Source: Mesoflavibacter zeaxanthinifaciens DSM 18436
GTDB taxonomy: Bacteria > Bacteroidota > Bacteroidia > Flavobacteriales > Flavobacteriaceae
DNA: 64,000 nucleotides
Direction of reading: 5' to 3'
NCBI RefSeq assembly: GCF_000422365.1
Contig: NZ_AULQ01000008.1
Span: 62,001-126,000 of the forward strand
Shown: one piece after another, positions 61,744 through 64,000 of the stretch
Position numbering within the stretch: position 1 is the stretch's first letter
Layout of the letters: each line of letters starts with the position of its first letter
Program-made: the position numbers and the translations under genes
The notes under the pieces: model-generated
Databases searched by the model: none
Seen by the model: only the letters and a program-made list of their open reading frames with translations
What the model was told of the DNA's origin: nothing

Positions 61744-63114
61744 GTAGTCTTCTAGTGTAAAGTAGATCTGGGTACCATGTCCTAAGGCACTTTCTATTTT
61801 TATTTTTCCTCCTAAGATATTTATATAAGCATTAGCAATGGTTAACCCAAGTCCTGTACCATGTAAAGCAGACTCATTATCTAAATCTACTTTATAAAAA
61901 GGCAATCTTACTTTATCTAGATCTTTGTCGGCTATACCAATACCCGTATCTTGAATTTTAAACTCTACTTTTTTATTGTTTAAAATATTACAAATTACAT
62001 TTACTACTCCATAAGGTTTAGTAAATGTAATAGCATTTTTCACTAAGTGTTTAAGTGCTTCATAAAGCTTTTCTTGGTCACTCAATAGCCTATACCCTTG
62101 CTTTATTTCTACAGTAATCATTAGTTTAACTTTATGCGCTTTAGCTAAAGGGGAAAGATCTGTTTTTACGTTTTCTAAAAGACTTTCTATATTTATAGAC
62201 TCTGTATCAATAGTATATAAACCAGACTCTATTTTAGATACTTCTACAACATCATTAAATACTTTCAGTATTTTATTACTATTAGTTTCTATGATATTGA
62301 AGTATTCTTTATTTTTTTCATCAATATTTAAACTCGATTTTAATAACGCTGCACTACCTAAAACACTGTACATAGGTGTATTAATTTCATGACTCATGTT
62401 ACCCAAAAATGCTGTTTTTAACCTATCCGATTGCTCTGCTTCTTCTTTAGCTTTAATTGTTAATTTATTTTCTTCTATCAATCTATCCTGAAGCTCTGCT
62501 TCTTTAAGTAATGCTTTATTTAGCTGTTTAATTAAAAATGCCACACAAAACACAGTAAGTAAAGAGAATAATATATTATTAATAAACACAGTCATTAACC
62601 CTTCAAACGGACCTTCTACATAAAAATTAATTTCAATAATTTTAAAATACTTTATAACTAATACTAAAAAATAAAATAATGCTGTAAGTAAAACCGTATA
62701 AACACCTGCTTTTGTACCACTATAAAGTGTTACAAGTATGCTAACCATATAAAGTAAAATTGGTCCATTTCCTCCTAATCCTAAATCCAAAACCAGACAA
62801 AGTGAAAGCACAAAAAAGTTAACAGTAAAAATTTGTTTTCTATGTTTTAAACTAAGTGGCTTATAGAAAAAAGCAAAAAACAATAAAATTATAGCTAACG
62901 TATCTATGTATAAAATAAACAATTTATCTAAAACTATTGCTGCTGTAATACTTGGCACATAAGCTACAGAGCCTAGCAAAACGGTTAAAGTTATTATTGA
63001 AATAAAAAGTTTATCCCTGTAATAAGATAGACGATCTGTTTCATTTTTATGATTTTGCATATCTAGATAAGAGATATACCATCTTTGATATTTACGTAGA
63101 AAATCTCTTACCAT
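61729..63114 (-). CDS. Membrane sensor histidine kinase
   Basis: 461 residues. Six membrane helices (about 35-195) without a large periplasmic loop, a coiled-coil linker (200-235), HisKA with His242 in NMSHEINTPM and HATPase_c (HLVKNAITFTKPYG, DTGIGIADKDLDK, GTGLGLTIANAY). The H-box has Asn where most kinases have Arg (HExRTP). No response-regulator gene is adjacent. Sensed signal unknown, possibly membrane-linked. Confidence 0.9.
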   Translation of the reverse strand: MVRDFLRKYQRWYISYLDMQNHKNETDRLSYYRDKLFISIITLTVLLGSVAYVPSITAAIVLDKLFILYIDTLAIILLFFAFFYKPLSLKHRKQIFTVNFFVLSLCLVLDLGLGGNGPILLYMVSILVTLYSGTKAGVYTVLLTALFYFLVLVIKYFKIIEINFYVEGPFEGLMTVFINNILFSLLTVFCVAFLIKQLNKALLKEAELQDRLIEENKLTIKAKEEAEQSDRLKTAFLGNMSHEINTPMYSVLGSAALLKSSLNIDEKNKEYFNIIETNSNKILKVFNDVVEVSKIESGLYTIDTESINIESLLENVKTDLSPLAKAHKVKLMITVEIKQGYRLLSDQEKLYEALKHLVKNAITFTKPYGVVNVICNILNNKKVEFKIQDTGIGIADKDLDKVRLPFYKVDLDNESALHGTGLGLTIANAYINILGGKIKIESALGHGTQIYFTLEDYKKAP

Positions 63115-63221
63115 TTACGTTAAAGTTAGTTTCATAAAAAATCAATCAAAAAAATTAAACTACTAATGTAATTATAACAATTACAACGCTAGTAATCTTT
63201 AAGTACTTAATAAATTTATGT

Positions 63222-63229
63222 TATTTTTG
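63222..63229 (+). promoter_or_regulatory. TAnnTTTG -7 box for kynU
   Basis: TATTTTTG with TTTA at 63198-63201, spacing 20. It lies within the ORF from ATG 63218, so translation most likely starts at the TTG at 63254. Confidence 0.55.
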
Positions 63230-63253
63230 TTAGCAACGCAAAAAAATATACAA

Positions 63254-64000
63254 TTGACCAACTATAAAACCGGTCTTGATTACGCAAAAACACAAGACCA
63301 AAACGACACATTAGCGTATTACCGCAATCAATTTCATATTCCAAAAGACAAAGAAGGAAACGACTGGTTATACTTTACAGGAAACTCGCTAGGATTACAA
63401 CCAAAAAGTACACAAAATTACATTCAACAAGAATTAAACGATTGGGCAAACCTTGGTGTAGAAGGTCATTTTGAAGCTAAAAACCCATGGATGCCATATC
63501 ACGAATTCTTGACTGAAAGTATGGCAAAAATCGTAGGCGCAAAGCCTATTGAAGTTGTAGTGATGAACACGCTAACCACAAACCTACACTTGCTAATGGT
63601 TAGTTTTTACCAACCAACCAAAACCAAATACAAAATTGTTATAGAAAGTGATGCATTTCCATCAGATCGATATGCAGTACAAACACAATTAGATTTTCAT
63701 GGTTTTGATGCAAATGAAGGTTTAATTGAGTGGAAACCTCGAGAAGGCGAAGAATTATTAAATATTGAAGATTTAGAAACAATCCTAGATCAACAAGGTG
63801 ATGAAATCGCTTTACTTCTAATTGGTGGCGTTAATTATTACACAGGTCAATATTTAGATATAAAGCGTATCGCAGAGCTTGGTCACGCCAAAAACTGTAT
63901 GGTTGGTATCGATTTAGCACATGGTGTAGGAAACATTCAACCAGAATTACATAACTCAGGCGTAGATTTTGCAGCTTGGTGTACTTACAAATATTTAAAC
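63254..64000 (+). CDS. kynU: Kynureninase, 3' partial
   Basis: 249 residues to the right edge. TTG start at 63254 gives the family-like N-terminus MTNYKTGLDYAKTQD; ATG 63218 in frame is rejected because the promoter box follows it. Markers: YFTGNSLGLQPKS, GVEGHFEAKNPWMPYHE, MNTLTTNLHLLMVSFY, ESDAFPSDRYAVQTQ and GIDLAHGVGN (PLP pyridine-ring Asp). It cleaves kynurenine/3-hydroxykynurenine to anthranilates plus alanine. The PLP lysine region (AAWCTYKYLN) is at the very edge. Confidence 0.95.
   Translation, partial: MTNYKTGLDYAKTQDQNDTLAYYRNQFHIPKDKEGNDWLYFTGNSLGLQPKSTQNYIQQELNDWANLGVEGHFEAKNPWMPYHEFLTESMAKIVGAKPIEVVVMNTLTTNLHLLMVSFYQPTKTKYKIVIESDAFPSDRYAVQTQLDFHGFDANEGLIEWKPREGEELLNIEDLETILDQQGDEIALLLIGGVNYYTGQYLDIKRIAELGHAKNCMVGIDLAHGVGNIQPELHNSGVDFAAWCTYKYLN

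Noticed and set aside
63218-63254. In-frame ATG at 63218 for kynureninase
   Set aside because: The TATTTTTG box at 63222-63229 lies after it, and the TTG at 63254 gives the family-like N-terminus.
1-64000. tRNA or rRNA genes, prophage or transposase genes
   Set aside because: I scanned for T-loop sequences, integrase and transposase motifs and saw none; a tRNAscan-SE run would settle the tRNA question.

Overview
The window is a piece of an AT-rich chromosome from a marine-type flavobacterium (Bacteroidota, Flavobacteriaceae). The evidence is a SusC/SusD outer-membrane pair, lipoproteins with acidic residues after the lipobox cysteine, absence of Shine-Dalgarno sites, many TAnnTTTG promoter boxes (the Bacteroidota -7 element), several TTG/GTG starts, and flavobacterial families such as the HPRT-adenylate kinase fusion and DUF1573 proteins. 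Both ends cut genes: SusC lacks its N-terminus at the left edge and kynureninase lacks its C-terminus at the right edge. I saw no rRNA, tRNA, CRISPR array, prophage or insertion sequence.

Layout. 1-4.75 kb: susC-susD-lipoprotein nutrient uptake cluster ending at a strong terminator. 4.76-14.4 kb: housekeeping genes (rlmB, rhomboid, rarA, a radC/deacetylase/YjjG/secreted-protein run on the minus strand, DUF1569, PaiB-like, DUF1304, ktrB). 14.4-24.1 kb: mpl, a repeat-filled intergenic stretch, a TPR protein, a 2039-residue alpha-2-macroglobulin and an SDR. 24.3-28.3 kb: obg, the HPRT-Adk fusion and purKE. 28.3-28.7 kb: two tandem ncRNA-like elements. 28.7-34.3 kb: M3 peptidase, a GbsR/MarR regulator with three small membrane proteins, an ECF sigma factor with a tiny zinc-type anti-sigma candidate, and a UbiA-like protein. 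34.4-39.8 kb: gcvP, then a KAS III/methyltransferase/GT2 operon. 39.8-46.3 kb: nuclease, lipoprotein, valS, DUF1573 protein, aspartyl protease. 46.4-54 kb: aminotransferase-murB-sigma-anti-sigma, a small Cys protein, GT2, another ECF sigma, lipA-gapdh. 54-64 kb: hybrid histidine kinase, lpxK, Nif3, coiled-coil protein, msrA, methyltransferase, lipoprotein, histidine kinase, kynureninase.

The most notable non-textbook signals are: (i) two tandem copies of a roughly 95-base structured element at 28.3-28.6 kb that look like minus-strand small RNAs; (ii) a 24-bp operator-like inverted repeat found once before the GbsR/MarR gene and again before the membrane-protein operon behind it; (iii) a promoter nested in the loop of a long terminator hairpin that abuts the KAS III start codon; (iv) a dispersed intergenic repeat family that flanks rarA in inverted orientation, and a fragment of another family read in frame inside the macroglobulin gene; (v) a coiled-coil/zinc-ribbon protein in which all four expected zinc cysteines are replaced.
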